NCBI GenBank assembly: GCA_020524525.2
Contig: CP129018.1
Coordinates: 1,306,115-1,370,114 of the forward strand
From: Bacillus tianshenii
GTDB taxonomy: Bacteria > Bacillota > Bacilli > Bacillales > Bacillaceae_N
DNA length: 64,000 nt
Direction of reading: 5' to 3'
Under the pieces are notes generated by a model, which was not told where the DNA came from, did no database searches, and worked only from the letters and a program-made list of their open reading frames with translations. This document shows, one piece after another, positions 1 through 7,860 of the stretch (within the stretch, counting starts at the first letter, position 1; each line of letters starts with the position of its first letter). Both the position numbers and the translations under genes were made by a program.

Positions 1-1032
1 CAGGCCGAAATAATTACACCTTCCCCTGTGCCTAATGCACGTCTTGTTGGAGACCGTCGCCTGATGGTAAGCGATAATCCTGAAATCTTAAAGGAAAGCA
101 CCATTCCACATGATGATGTGACACTTTGGCATGATGAAGTTAAGACAACAGAAAGTGAAATGGATCATCGTATATTCGGATGGCATATTAATAAATTAGG
201 TGAAAGGGTCAACGTCGGAATTACAATAGAAAATTTATCCACGACAAATGACCTTGAATTAAAAGGATTGAAAGGTGTCAACCGGACAAGTGCAAATGGT
301 TGGTCGAACTATGATGTTGGGCTTCCTGTAGCTGAAAGTGTCTTAAGCAACAAGTTAACGAGCATTAACATGAAGGATACGGTTGTGAAAGCTGGCGAAA
401 CAGCTGTGATTCAAGCTTTTGGGATTGAAAAAGATTATTTGCTTGGATTTGTTGATGATTTTACCGTCGTGAAAGCAAATGGAAGCGGGGAAATGAAATA
501 TGTTGTCCGCACGGTTCTAAGCCGCTCGGTAGATGATTTACATACGATTAAGAAGGAGCCAGTTGAGCTTGATCGGGCAAACCCTCACCCGCGTGGAACT
601 TGGCGTGCTTCAGAAATTGAAACAGAGCTGCCAGTGTATGAAGCAGGAACAAAAGAGGTTGCTTACAGCATTTCAAATGGGAAAACAGACAACTTACTGT
701 CAGAAATTGAGTCCCTTGGTGGTGATCCGAGTAAGGTCATAAAAAACAGCGGTCATTACGGAATTATTTATAAGATAAAAATTCCTGTTCAAAATGTAAC
801 AGGAGAAGAACGGACAGTAAGAGTGCGAATTGGCGGCCGAGGCGGCTTGTATAATGGAGCAGTGAAAACAGATGACGGTGTTTTCATAACGCCGGTGCTT
901 GAGCCGATGCGTGAAGTCGCTAATGTGAAGGATTATGTAATTAATGGCCGGAATGAAGTGATTGAATTAGAAGTGATGCACGCAGGTGGTGCAGCACTTG
1001 CAATGGCTGTGGATATTATAACTATAAAGTAA
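1..1032 (+). CDS. C-terminal part of an exported protein (5' end outside window)
   Basis: The frame is open from base 1 to a stop at 1030-1032, so the gene starts upstream. The visible 343 residues are hydrophilic and beta-rich, with alternating short strands, no membrane segment and no catalytic motif that I recognise. The composition and the many short strand-turn units resemble the C-terminal regions of Bacillus secreted stalk-domain (copper amine oxidase N-domain-like) proteins, but that is a weak resemblance. The gene converges on the CHY zinc-finger gene and shares a terminator with it. Function unknown. Confidence 0.6.
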   Translation, partial: QAEIITPSPVPNARLVGDRRLMVSDNPEILKESTIPHDDVTLWHDEVKTTESEMDHRIFGWHINKLGERVNVGITIENLSTTNDLELKGLKGVNRTSANGWSNYDVGLPVAESVLSNKLTSINMKDTVVKAGETAVIQAFGIEKDYLLGFVDDFTVVKANGSGEMKYVVRTVLSRSVDDLHTIKKEPVELDRANPHPRGTWRASEIETELPVYEAGTKEVAYSISNGKTDNLLSEIESLGGDPSKVIKNSGHYGIIYKIKIPVQNVTGEERTVRVRIGGRGGLYNGAVKTDDGVFITPVLEPMREVANVKDYVINGRNEVIELEVMHAGGAALAMAVDIITIK

Positions 1033-1037
1033 TGAGA

Positions 1038-1069
1038 AGGAGAGTAGGTTCTAACATGCCTACTCTCCT
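1038..1069. terminator. Bidirectional terminator between the exported protein and the CHY gene
   Basis: AGGAGAGTAGG (1038-1048) pairs perfectly with CCTACTCTCCT (1059-1069) across a 10-nt loop. A T-rich tail follows on the plus strand. The stem covers the stop codon of the minus-strand gene. Confidence 0.75.
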
Positions 1070-1392
1070 TTCTTCATTTCAAAATAGAGATCGTTATGGT
1101 TTTTGCAGCTGGGGTTAAACTTTGCTTGGCAATTTGGGCATTGATACCGGCATTGTAAATACTCCGTTACGGTAAGTTCGTACTTACAGCTGCCGCAAAG
1201 AATCGATTTTTCATCAAAAGAGGTCTTTGGAATAACATGTGCAGGGTGGCCAGCTGTCTCTTGGTGACAATAGAAGCACGGATAATACGTCTTGCAGCAT
1301 GGAAATTTAATCGCGATGATATCAGTCTTTTTGTGGTAATGTAGACATCTTGTCTCATTATCTACGAGCAATCCACGAATGATCGGCTTCAC
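1060..1392 (-). CDS. CHY zinc-finger protein
   Basis: A 110-residue cytosolic protein rich in Cys and His. It has the CHY-type pattern: an early RCLHY, then CCKTYYPCFYCHQE, then paired CxxC sites (LCGSC, CRYQCPNC) and a final CKNH. Such spacing fits a small domain binding several zinc ions. GTG at 1392 is preferred because AAAGGAGGG lies 8 nt upstream. A TTG one codon earlier is also possible but closer to the ribosome site. Bacterial CHY proteins have no well established role. The gene is monocistronic and convergent with the upstream gene. Confidence 0.8.
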   Translation of the reverse strand: MKPIIRGLLVDNETRCLHYHKKTDIIAIKFPCCKTYYPCFYCHQETAGHPAHVIPKTSFDEKSILCGSCKYELTVTEYLQCRYQCPNCQAKFNPSCKNHNDLYFEMKKGE

Positions 1393-1521
1393 CAATATTC
1401 CCTCCTTTATTCTTACATTCTAGCAAAAAAGAACAGTTTTCTGATAAATCTTTTTCCTAACAGCTCTAATGGTGTATGATGGAATTATATTCAACTTATT
1501 TAAGGAAAAGGCGGTGGAAAT

Positions 1522-3441
1522 GTGAGAATTCCAGCCTTTACGATTGGAATGGCAGGACACATCGACCATGGGAAAACGGCATTAACGAAGGCTTTAACGA
1601 ATATTGATACCGACAGTTTAAAGGAGGAAAAAGAGCGGAGTATTTCAATTGAACCGGGGTTTGCTGAGTTGAAATTAGGCTCTGACGTTTCTGTCTCGAT
1701 TGTTGATGTCCCTGGGCATGAACGGTTTATTCGCCAAATGATTGCCGGAGTTGCCGGGATTGATGCTGTATTACTTGTCATTGCTGCAGATGAAGGGATT
1801 ATGCCGCAAACGAAGGAGCATATCGATATATTAAACTTTCTCGGTGTTGAAAACGCGATTGTGGTGATTACAAAAATCGATCGTGTTGATGATGAAATGC
1901 TTGAGCTTGTGACACTGGATGTGAATGAACAGTTAGCAGGAACAGTATTTGCCGATAAGGAAATTGTCTATGTGGACAGCTTATCGCATAAAGGCATTCC
2001 AGAGTTAAAAGAAAAAATTCGCACCGCCCTAGGAGAGTTGACACATCGAAGTGAAGCGGGGGATTTTCGCTTGCCGATTGATCAAGTATTTACAATCCAA
2101 GGCCAAGGCACAATTGTCAGAGGAACAATCTATGAAGGCTTGGTGAGAGAAGGAAATAAGCTGTTAATCTTACCGCAGCGCCTTCAAGTGAAGGCACGAC
2201 AAGTTCAAGTGCATAAGCAGGAGGTGAAAACAGCACAGGCAGGACAGCGTGCCGCAATTAACATAAGCGGCGCATCAAAAGAAGATATTCAGCGCGGACA
2301 TGTCCTCGTTTCAGCAGAGCGCTTTGCCGTAACAGATACAATTGATGTCGTGCTGCGTTTTGTCGATGAATTAATGTATCCTATCAAACAGCGTGCGCCG
2401 GTTAACCTTCATATCGGCACGGCTGAAGTGATGGGGAAACTCGTTTTCTTTGATCGGAATGTTGTAGAAAAAGAATGCGAAGAAATCTATTGTCAACTTC
2501 GTCTTGATGAAAAAGTAGTCGTTCGGCGTGGTGACAGGTTTATTTTAAGAAGGCCGACACCTGTTGAGACGATTGCAGGCGGGGCAATTGTTGACCCAAA
2601 TGGAGAGCGATATCGCTTCGGTGAAGAAACTGTGCAATATTTGCAGAAGAAACGAGAAGGGACACCTGATGAGCGGGTAAAAGAAGTATTAATGACACAT
2701 CATTGGCTGACGAAGAGTGAACTATCGACCCTCACCTCAATTGATGAAGCAGACTTGTCAACGCTTCTGTGTCGTGGAAAAACAAATGGAGCTGTTGTTG
2801 AGTTAAAGACAGGAAAATTTGCAAGAACAGAAACAATTGAACAGCTCCAGGAAGACGTTGTTCATTTGCTTCGAAGTTTTCATGAAAAACAGCCGCTTGC
2901 GCTTGGATTTAATAAGCCTGAGATGACCCAAGCCTTGGATACCTATCCACAACAGCTAGTTCATATCGTACTTGATAACCTTAAGGATGAAGACGTGCTT
3001 AAGCAGCATGGGCAGTTCCTTTCGTTACGATCATTTACACCGAAGTATCCGATGCAATGGGCGAAGCGAATGGAGCAAGCTGTTTCAAGTATGAGTGCAG
3101 ATGGATTAATGGTGAAAGATTGGCAGACGTACACGAAAGAGGCTTCACTCCCGGCTGAAGAAGCTGAACAATTACGAAAATATTTACTTCATACAAAGCA
3201 AGCCTACGCTTTAACAGAGAAAATGCTTCTCCATGCTGAAGCATTTCAAAAGATGGTGAAGACGTTGCAGCAAAATACAGGGGAAACGTTTAACTTAAAA
3301 GAAGCCAAAGACGCACTCGGCGTGTCACGTAAATACTTGATTCCATTACTGGAGCTGTTAGATGCTTGGAACTATACCGTTCGTGCTGGGGAAGAGCGGA
3401 AATGGTTAAGTGATGGCTCGAAGAAGACGCAGCTAACATAA
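1522..3441 (+). CDS. selB: Selenocysteine-specific translation elongation factor SelB
   Basis: GTPase of 639 residues that carries selenocysteyl-tRNA to UGA codons followed by a SECIS hairpin. G1 is GHIDHGKT (residues 12-19), G3 is DVPGHE (62-67) and G4 is TKID (117-120). EF-Tu-like beta barrels follow to about residue 340. The C-terminal 270 residues should be the winged-helix array that reads the SECIS hairpin. GTG at 1522 is used because an ATG just upstream runs straight into a stop. The length fits SelB and not EF-Tu. The first island gene is followed by a macro-domain gene whose ribosome site overlaps the selB stop, so the two are probably cotranscribed. Confidence 0.96.
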   Translation: MRIPAFTIGMAGHIDHGKTALTKALTNIDTDSLKEEKERSISIEPGFAELKLGSDVSVSIVDVPGHERFIRQMIAGVAGIDAVLLVIAADEGIMPQTKEHIDILNFLGVENAIVVITKIDRVDDEMLELVTLDVNEQLAGTVFADKEIVYVDSLSHKGIPELKEKIRTALGELTHRSEAGDFRLPIDQVFTIQGQGTIVRGTIYEGLVREGNKLLILPQRLQVKARQVQVHKQEVKTAQAGQRAAINISGASKEDIQRGHVLVSAERFAVTDTIDVVLRFVDELMYPIKQRAPVNLHIGTAEVMGKLVFFDRNVVEKECEEIYCQLRLDEKVVVRRGDRFILRRPTPVETIAGGAIVDPNGERYRFGEETVQYLQKKREGTPDERVKEVLMTHHWLTKSELSTLTSIDEADLSTLLCRGKTNGAVVELKTGKFARTETIEQLQEDVVHLLRSFHEKQPLALGFNKPEMTQALDTYPQQLVHIVLDNLKDEDVLKQHGQFLSLRSFTPKYPMQWAKRMEQAVSSMSADGLMVKDWQTYTKEASLPAEEAEQLRKYLLHTKQAYALTEKMLLHAEAFQKMVKTLQQNTGETFNLKEAKDALGVSRKYLIPLLELLDAWNYTVRAGEERKWLSDGSKKTQLT

Positions 3442-3453
3442 GGAGGTGTGCAG

Positions 3454-3966
3454 GTGGCTCGGGTTGAACAACGAATTCGTTTAGTGAAAGGTGATATTAC
3501 GCAGCTTGAAGTTGATGCAATTGTCAATGCAGCGAACAGCCGTTTAGCCGGCGGCGGAGGAGTAGATGGTGCCATTCACCGCGCTGGAGGGCCTGCGATA
3601 ATGGAAGCGTGCCGTGAAATTGGAGGCTGTCCAACAGGCGAAGCTGTATTGACAACAGGTGGAGACCTTTCTGCTGAGATGGTTATTCATACTGTAGGGC
3701 CAATTTGGAAAGACGGGTTGCAGAATGAAGCTAGTTTACTGGAAAAATGTTATGTAAACTCACTTCACTTAGCACGAAAGCACACTTTACGCACGATTGC
3801 CTTTCCAAATATCAGTACAGGTGTGTACGGCTACCCAAAGGAAGAGGCAGCAGAAATTGCGATTACGACGACGAAGAACTTTCTTGCTGAGTACTTTGAC
3901 ATTCAAGAGGTTTTCTTTGTTTGTTTTGATGATGAAAACTATCAATTATATAAAGAGCGTTTATAA
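3454..3966 (+). CDS. Macro-domain protein (ADP-ribose / O-acetyl-ADP-ribose hydrolase family)
   Basis: A 170-residue stand-alone macro domain. It shows the ADP-ribose-binding signatures [17 protein letters not shown] near residues 10-27, [14 protein letters not shown] near 33-46, and [10 protein letters not shown] in the C-terminal half. Family members remove ADP-ribose from proteins or hydrolyse O-acetyl-ADP-ribose. GTG at 3454 is chosen because AGGAGG ends 7 nt before it. A GTG at 3448 would touch the ribosome site. The tight link to selB suggests cotranscription, but no functional link to selenium is known to me. Confidence 0.88.
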   Translation: MARVEQRIRLVKGDITQLEVDAIVNAANSRLAGGGGVDGAIHRAGGPAIMEACREIGGCPTGEAVLTTGGDLSAEMVIHTVGPIWKDGLQNEASLLEKCYVNSLHLARKHTLRTIAFPNISTGVYGYPKEEAAEIAITTTKNFLAEYFDIQEVFFVCFDDENYQLYKERL

Positions 3967-3973
3967 ATGCAAT

Positions 3974-4019
3974 GAGGTTGACTAAGCGTGTGATAGACGC
4001 TTAGTCAACCTCTTGTTTT
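3974..4019. terminator. Bidirectional terminator between the macro-domain gene and selD
   Basis: Perfect 15-bp stem: GAGGTTGACTAAGCG (3974-3988) and CGCTTAGTCAACCTC (3998-4012), loop of 9 nt, followed by TTGTTTTT on the plus strand. Confidence 0.9.
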
Positions 4020-5074
4020 TAAGACTGTACGTGAATGGCGGTGTCTTGCTTTTCTGAAACTGCACCAATGATATTTGCTGCGAGATTGCTTTTTGCTGAT
4101 AATGCTTGAATGTAGCGCTTGGCATCTTCTTTTGGCATTGCGACAAGCAAGCCGCCTGATGTAATCGCATCACAAAGGATAAGCTGCTTTGTTTCACTAA
4201 CATTTTCATCATATGTAACAGCACGGTTCAGCCAGCGGTGGTTGGATTTTGAACCACCTGGAATCACGCCTTGCTCAGCAAGTTCAAGGGTTCCATCAAG
4301 CAGCGGAATATCCCGCATCGTTATCGTAAAATGAACCCCGCTTCCGCTTGCCATTTCATAGGCATGGCCGAGCAGACCGAACCCCGTTACATCTGTTACA
4401 GCATGAACGGTATAGTCTTTAAGCAGTTCACTTGCTGTTTTATTTAAAGCAGCCATCGTTTCAGTTACCGCTTGTTCTTGAGATGGGGTCACGACCCCGC
4501 GCTTAATGCCTGTTGTGATAATCCCGACACCAATTGGTTTTGTAAGGACAAGCACATCACCCGGCTTTGCACCAACATTTTGATAAATTCGCTTAGGGTG
4601 GGCAATTCCTGTAACGGAAAGACCGAATTTCGGTTCTTGGTCATCGATCGAGTGGCCTCCTACCGTTACAGCGCCTGCTTCTTTTACTTTTTCAGCTGCA
4701 CCTTGAAGAACTTGCGCCAGCATTTCCCCACCGAGCTTTTTGACAGGGTAGCCAACAATATTGAGGGCTGTTTTTGGCGTACCGCCCATCGCGTAAATAT
4801 CACTTAATGCATTGGCAGCCGCAATTGCACCGAACATATATGGATCATCTACAATCGGTGTGAAATAATCGACAGACTGAATTAAAGCAATGTCATCGGT
4901 TAAGCGATAAACGCCAGCATCATCTGATGTATCTGTACCGACGAGCAGATTACTGTCATGTTCTTGTTTTGGTAAGTGCCGCAAAACTTGCGACAAGTCC
5001 TCAGGACCTAATTTGCAGCCTCAGCCGGCTTTTGTTGAGAGACTTGTTAACCGAATCTTTTCGTGTTCGCTCAT
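4019..5074 (-). CDS. selD: Selenide, water dikinase SelD, itself a selenoprotein (Sec at residue 18)
   Basis: Makes selenophosphate from selenide and ATP, the selenium donor for SelA. The start is ATG at 5074 with AGGGGGTGG upstream, giving 351 residues. An in-frame TGA at 5021-5023 falls at residue 18 in the context TKAG-U-GCK, the exact place where SelD proteins carry catalytic Cys or Sec. Reading continues in frame into an intact ATP-binding enzyme with the motifs GVYRLTDDIAL, AANALSDIYAMGG, TVGGHSIDD and DVTGFGLLGH. Stopping at the TGA, or starting at the TTG at 4996, would lose the catalytic residue. A hairpin lies directly 3' of the TGA. The gene is divergent from the SelW-like gene. 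Confidence 0.93.
4978..5019 (-). promoter_or_regulatory. Bacterial SECIS element of selD
   Basis: Read on the minus strand just after the UGA: GCUGCAAA (5019-5012) pairs with UUUGCGGC (4985-4978) over 8 bp including one G-U. Inside, AGGUCC and GGACUU close a UGA loop. Its position immediately 3' of the Sec codon, inside the coding sequence, is that of bacterial SECIS elements bound by SelB. Confidence 0.75.
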
Positions 5075-5140
5075 TTAAGCCACCCCCTTTTTGTTTATTA
5101 TAATACAAAGGAAAGAGCCATTTCGAGCAACAAGGGATTT

Positions 5141-5169
5141 TTGCGAAAATAGTGGAAATTGCTTATAAT
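5141..5169 (+). promoter_or_regulatory. Sigma-A-type promoter of the SelW-like gene
   Basis: TTGCGA (5141-5146), a 17-nt spacer, then a perfect TATAAT (5164-5169), 32 nt before the start codon at 5201. Confidence 0.8.
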
Positions 5170-5200
5170 AAAACATAATGAGTCAAGGAGGAAGATGCTT

Positions 5201-5443
5201 ATGAAGTATCAAGTCTCAATTGAGTTTTGTATGCGGTGAAACTACGCACCAAAAGCCGCGAGTTTCGCGGAAACATTGTTTAACCATTTTCGAGCAGATA
5301 TCACAGAGTTAGTGTTAATTCCAGGCACTGGCGGTGCATTTGAAGTAGTCGTAAATGGTGAAGAAATCTATTCAAAGCTTGAAACGGGTACCTTTCCTGA
5401 CTTTGAGGAAATGATTCGGGTTATAGAAGAAATGAAGAAATAG
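5201..5443 (+). CDS. SelW/Rdx-family selenoprotein (Sec at residue 13, CxxU motif)
   Basis: An 80-residue thioredoxin-like redox protein with an in-frame TGA at 5237-5239. Translated through, it begins MKYQVSIEFCMRU and continues NYAPKAASFAETL, then LIPGTGGAFEVVVNG and EEIYSKLETGTFPDFEE. CxxU after the first beta strand and the GTGGAFEV segment are hallmarks of the SelW/SelT/SelH (Rdx) family, and 80 residues is normal for it. AAGGAGG lies 9 nt before the ATG. An ATG at 5195 is too close to it. A strong promoter lies upstream, a SECIS-like hairpin follows the TGA, and selD and selA flank the gene. Standard gene callers will miss it. Confidence 0.93.
5256..5270 (+). promoter_or_regulatory. SECIS hairpin of the SelW-like gene
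   Basis: CCGCGA (5256-5261), loop GUU, UCGCGG (5265-5270): a perfect 6-bp stem beginning 16 nt after the UGA. The small loop starts with GU, as in known SelB-binding hairpins. Confidence 0.8.
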
Positions 5444-5451
5444 AAAAAGCA

Positions 5452-5474
5452 GCCTGGCGGTATTGCCGGGCTTT
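5452..5474 (+). terminator. Terminator after the SelW-like gene
   Basis: GCCUGGC (5452-5458) pairs with GCCGGGC (5465-5471) with one U-G pair and a 6-nt loop. The T tract after it is short, so readthrough into selA is likely. Confidence 0.55.
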
Positions 5475-5518
5475 CGTTATGTTTATCCAAAAAAAATAAG
5501 GCAGGGGGCAGTATACGA

Positions 5519-6916
5519 ATGAAGCAATTTGTGCGGCAAATTCCTGCAGTACATGAACTACAACACGACCTACGTTTTATCGAATTACGAGAAAAGAGCG
5601 CATGGAATGAGCAGCAATTAACGAAGTGGATGAAAGAAATTATCAATGAGCTACGCACGTCATTATTAGAAGAAACTTGGGAAGGAAATGTAGATGATTT
5701 TACAAATGACATCTTAGCCCAATTGCATGAAGTGGCCGCAGAAAAGGGCTCTTATCAATTAAAGCATGTCATTAACGGGACAGGAACTGTGCTGCATACA
5801 AACCTTGGAAGGGCAAGGTTAAGTGAGCGGGCCATTGAGCATGTGAAGGAGACAGCCGAACATTATACAAACCTTGAGTATGACTTAAGGAGCGGCAAAC
5901 GCGGCTCAAGGCACGCAGTTATTGAACAGTTGCTGTGTGAAGCGACAGGTGCTGAGAGTGCGATGGTAGTGAATAATAACGCTGCAGCCGTTTATTTAAT
6001 TTTAAAGGCATTTGCAAAGGAAAAAGAAGTGATTGTTTCTCGCGGTCAGCTTGTCGAAATTGGCGGCTCGTTTCGCGTTTCTTCTATTATGGAAGAGAGC
6101 GGAGCAAAGCTTGTAGAGGTAGGAACGACAAACAAAACACATCTGTATGATTATGAAAGAGCTATTACGGATGAGACAGCGATGGTGATGAAAGTACATA
6201 CGAGTAATTTTAAAACAATCGGTTTTACAGCAGAAGTGGATACGAAACGGCTTGTGGAGTTAGCGAAACAGCGAAATATTATGCTGTATGAAGACCTTGG
6301 AAGCGGTGCGCTGTATGATTATGCTGTTCATGGAATAGGGGAAGAACCGCTTGTGCGGGATGTGTTAGAAGCAGGGGTAGACCTCGTTTCGTTCAGTGGA
6401 GATAAGCTGCTTGGCGGACCGCAGGCAGGGATTATTGCAGGAAAGAAATCACTGATTGACCGTTTAAAGAAACATCAGCTTGCACGGGTGCTGCGAGTTG
6501 ATAAAATGACGTTGGCAGCTCTGGAGTCAACTATTCTTCCGTATGTGCTTGGCGGAGAAGCAATAAAAGAAATCCCGGCTGTTCGTGATCTGTTAGCTTC
6601 GAAAGAAGAAATTTATGAAAAAGCAGGCCAATTTATCGAAGCGATTCAAGCGTGTAAGAAGCTTAAGTTTTCGGAAATGAAAGAAGAGTTATCGCAAATA
6701 GGAGGCGGCACAATGCCCGGAGTTGATCTGTCGACATGGGCGGTTTGTATTCAACATGAAGACATGAACGCCCAAGAACTAAGTGATGAACTTCGAAAGC
6801 AAACTCCGAGTATTGTGTGCCGCATTAAACACGAGCAAGTGATGATTGATTTTCGAACAATTGCTCAAACAGAAATGTCGGTCTTGATTGAACGCATGTG
6901 TGCGGTTTTGAATTAA
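5519..6916 (+). CDS. selA: L-seryl-tRNA(Sec) selenium transferase SelA
   Basis: PLP enzyme of 465 residues that converts seryl-tRNA(Sec) to selenocysteyl-tRNA(Sec) using selenophosphate. It has the SelA signatures [38 protein letters not shown] and TSNFKTIGF. The PLP lysine is K296 in [14 protein letters not shown]. The C-terminal domain ([10 protein letters not shown] onward) is present, so it is full length. ATG at 5519 follows GCAGGGGG. Its stop codon overlaps the 3' end of the convergent sspP gene by 4 bp. With selB and selD it completes the protein part of the Sec pathway, but selC is not in the window. Confidence 0.96.
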   Translation: MKQFVRQIPAVHELQHDLRFIELREKSAWNEQQLTKWMKEIINELRTSLLEETWEGNVDDFTNDILAQLHEVAAEKGSYQLKHVINGTGTVLHTNLGRARLSERAIEHVKETAEHYTNLEYDLRSGKRGSRHAVIEQLLCEATGAESAMVVNNNAAAVYLILKAFAKEKEVIVSRGQLVEIGGSFRVSSIMEESGAKLVEVGTTNKTHLYDYERAITDETAMVMKVHTSNFKTIGFTAEVDTKRLVELAKQRNIMLYEDLGSGALYDYAVHGIGEEPLVRDVLEAGVDLVSFSGDKLLGGPQAGIIAGKKSLIDRLKKHQLARVLRVDKMTLAALESTILPYVLGGEAIKEIPAVRDLLASKEEIYEKAGQFIEAIQACKKLKFSEMKEELSQIGGGTMPGVDLSTWAVCIQHEDMNAQELSDELRKQTPSIVCRIKHEQVMIDFRTIAQTEMSVLIERMCAVLN

Positions 6917-7056
6917 AGATCGTGCCCTGAATGTTTCTTCTGGCGTGTATGATTACGGTTCTTTACTTTTTTCGAACCGCTTAATGGTTCAGGTTGACCT
7001 GGGTTTTCACCCTTTGGTGCGTTCTTACGGATATCTTTGCCTGTATTTCGTTCCAT
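6913..7056 (-). CDS. sspP: Small acid-soluble spore protein SspP
   Basis: A 47-residue basic protein reading [20 protein letters not shown], then the near-invariant SspP block [20 protein letters not shown] and a short tail. SspP is a minor SASP packed in the spore core. The second of two adjacent ATG codons (7056) is preferred because AAGGAGG lies 7 nt upstream. The first (7059) would give 48 residues, the same as the B. subtilis protein. It is convergent with selA, and the gene order sspP-sspO-citB matches B. subtilis, so forespore expression is expected. Confidence 0.92.
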   Translation of the reverse strand: MERNTGKDIRKNAPKGENPGQPEPLSGSKKVKNRNHTRQKKHSGHDL

Positions 7057-7172
7057 CATGATCCCTCCTTCAGTGATAGGTTGCCCTGTTTATCGTGAAG
7101 ATACGTATGAAAAATGTTGGTTTTGTGCATAATACAATGAGCAATATGCTTTTGAAAAAGGAGTGCACACAC

Positions 7173-7427
7173 ATGCCATATAATAAAGATAAACAGCAAG
7201 CATTTCAGGCAGCACAGCAAGGGACCACACAAGCAAAAGATGCTTATGCAAACATTGTGAAAGAAAGCGCTGACTACGGGACGCAATTGAAGCACTTACA
7301 GCAAGAAGTAAATGAAGCGTTTGAGCAAATAAACAATGCATTAGAGACTGCTTCTGAACATCAACAGCCTCAGCTGCAGCAATTTCAACAAGACTTGCAA
7401 GAAATTGTTCGTCAAGTGAATGAATAA
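7173..7427 (+). CDS. Small glutamine-rich hypothetical protein
   Basis: An 84-residue soluble protein, very rich in Gln, Ala and Glu, starting MPYNKDKQQAFQAAQQGTTQ. The rest is predicted to be two long amphipathic helices (heptad-like patterns near 30-55 and 60-82), so a helical bundle or coiled coil is likely. AAAAAGGAG lies 9 nt before ATG 7173. The strong terminator right after the stop supports a real gene. It lies between sspP and sspO, so a spore role is possible, but I do not recognise a family. Confidence 0.75.
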   Translation: MPYNKDKQQAFQAAQQGTTQAKDAYANIVKESADYGTQLKHLQQEVNEAFEQINNALETASEHQQPQLQQFQQDLQEIVRQVNE

Positions 7428-7451
7428 AACCCGCTTCTGAAGGCGGGTTTT
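7426..7451. terminator. Bidirectional terminator shared with sspO
   Basis: AAAACCCGC (7426-7434) and GCGGGTTTT (7443-7451), perfect 9-bp stem with A and T flanks usable from both strands. Confidence 0.88.
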
Positions 7452-7462
7452 ACTTTTGGATT

Positions 7463-7612
7463 CTACTGATTTTTTTTACGTTTTTTATTGTTTTGTTTTT
7501 GTGCTTCTGTTAATGGTTCTTCACCGAATTCTTCATTATAGCCTGCCCCTTGTCCTTGTGCCTTTGCAGCATTCATTCCAGGGCGTAAGTGGTTTGCTTT
7601 TCGTTTTGCCAT
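7463..7612 (-). CDS. sspO: Small acid-soluble spore protein SspO (CotK)
   Basis: A 49-residue basic protein beginning [20 protein letters not shown] and ending in a Lys/Arg-rich tail (NNKKRKKNQ). The KRKANH start, GMNxAKxQGxGAGY and NNKKRK are the SspO pattern. GAGGAGGTG lies upstream of ATG 7612. It is divergent from citB, as in B. subtilis, where the gene is transcribed in the forespore. Confidence 0.92.
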   Translation of the reverse strand: MAKRKANHLRPGMNAAKAQGQGAGYNEEFGEEPLTEAQKQNNKKRKKNQ

Positions 7613-7716
7613 CAGTCGTCACCTCCTCTAAAATAGAATGGAAATTCAACAAAATTTTATACATTTCTTAAATTTTTGAATAAAAGAGCTTTCATAAGAG
7701 CACCTTATATAAATTG

Positions 7717-7760
7717 ATAACTTAGTTGTTATTTACTTATGTCTCTATATGTTTTACAAT
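7717..7760 (+). promoter_or_regulatory. citB promoter with upstream dyad (possible CcpC site)
   Basis: TTTACT (7732-7737), 17-nt spacer, TACAAT (7755-7760) is the likely sigma-A promoter. An inverted repeat ATAAC-N6-GTTAT (7717-7732) abuts the -35. B. subtilis citB is repressed by the LysR-type CcpC at ATAA/TTAT dyads. The spacing here is one base wider than that consensus, so the operator call is tentative. Confidence 0.45.
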
Positions 7761-7860
7761 GGTACAGGAAGTTCAAATTGTAAGTGGGAGAAGTCACGTC
7801 CTGCTAATTTTCCAATTATTTGTACATTTTTGTATATTTTAGTCCGAGGGGGTAATACAT

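Noticed and set aside
1396-7172. Search for tRNA-Sec (selC) in the Sec island gaps
   Set aside because: No intergenic segment can form a tRNA of about 90-95 nt. The gaps contain only promoters, hairpins and small genes.
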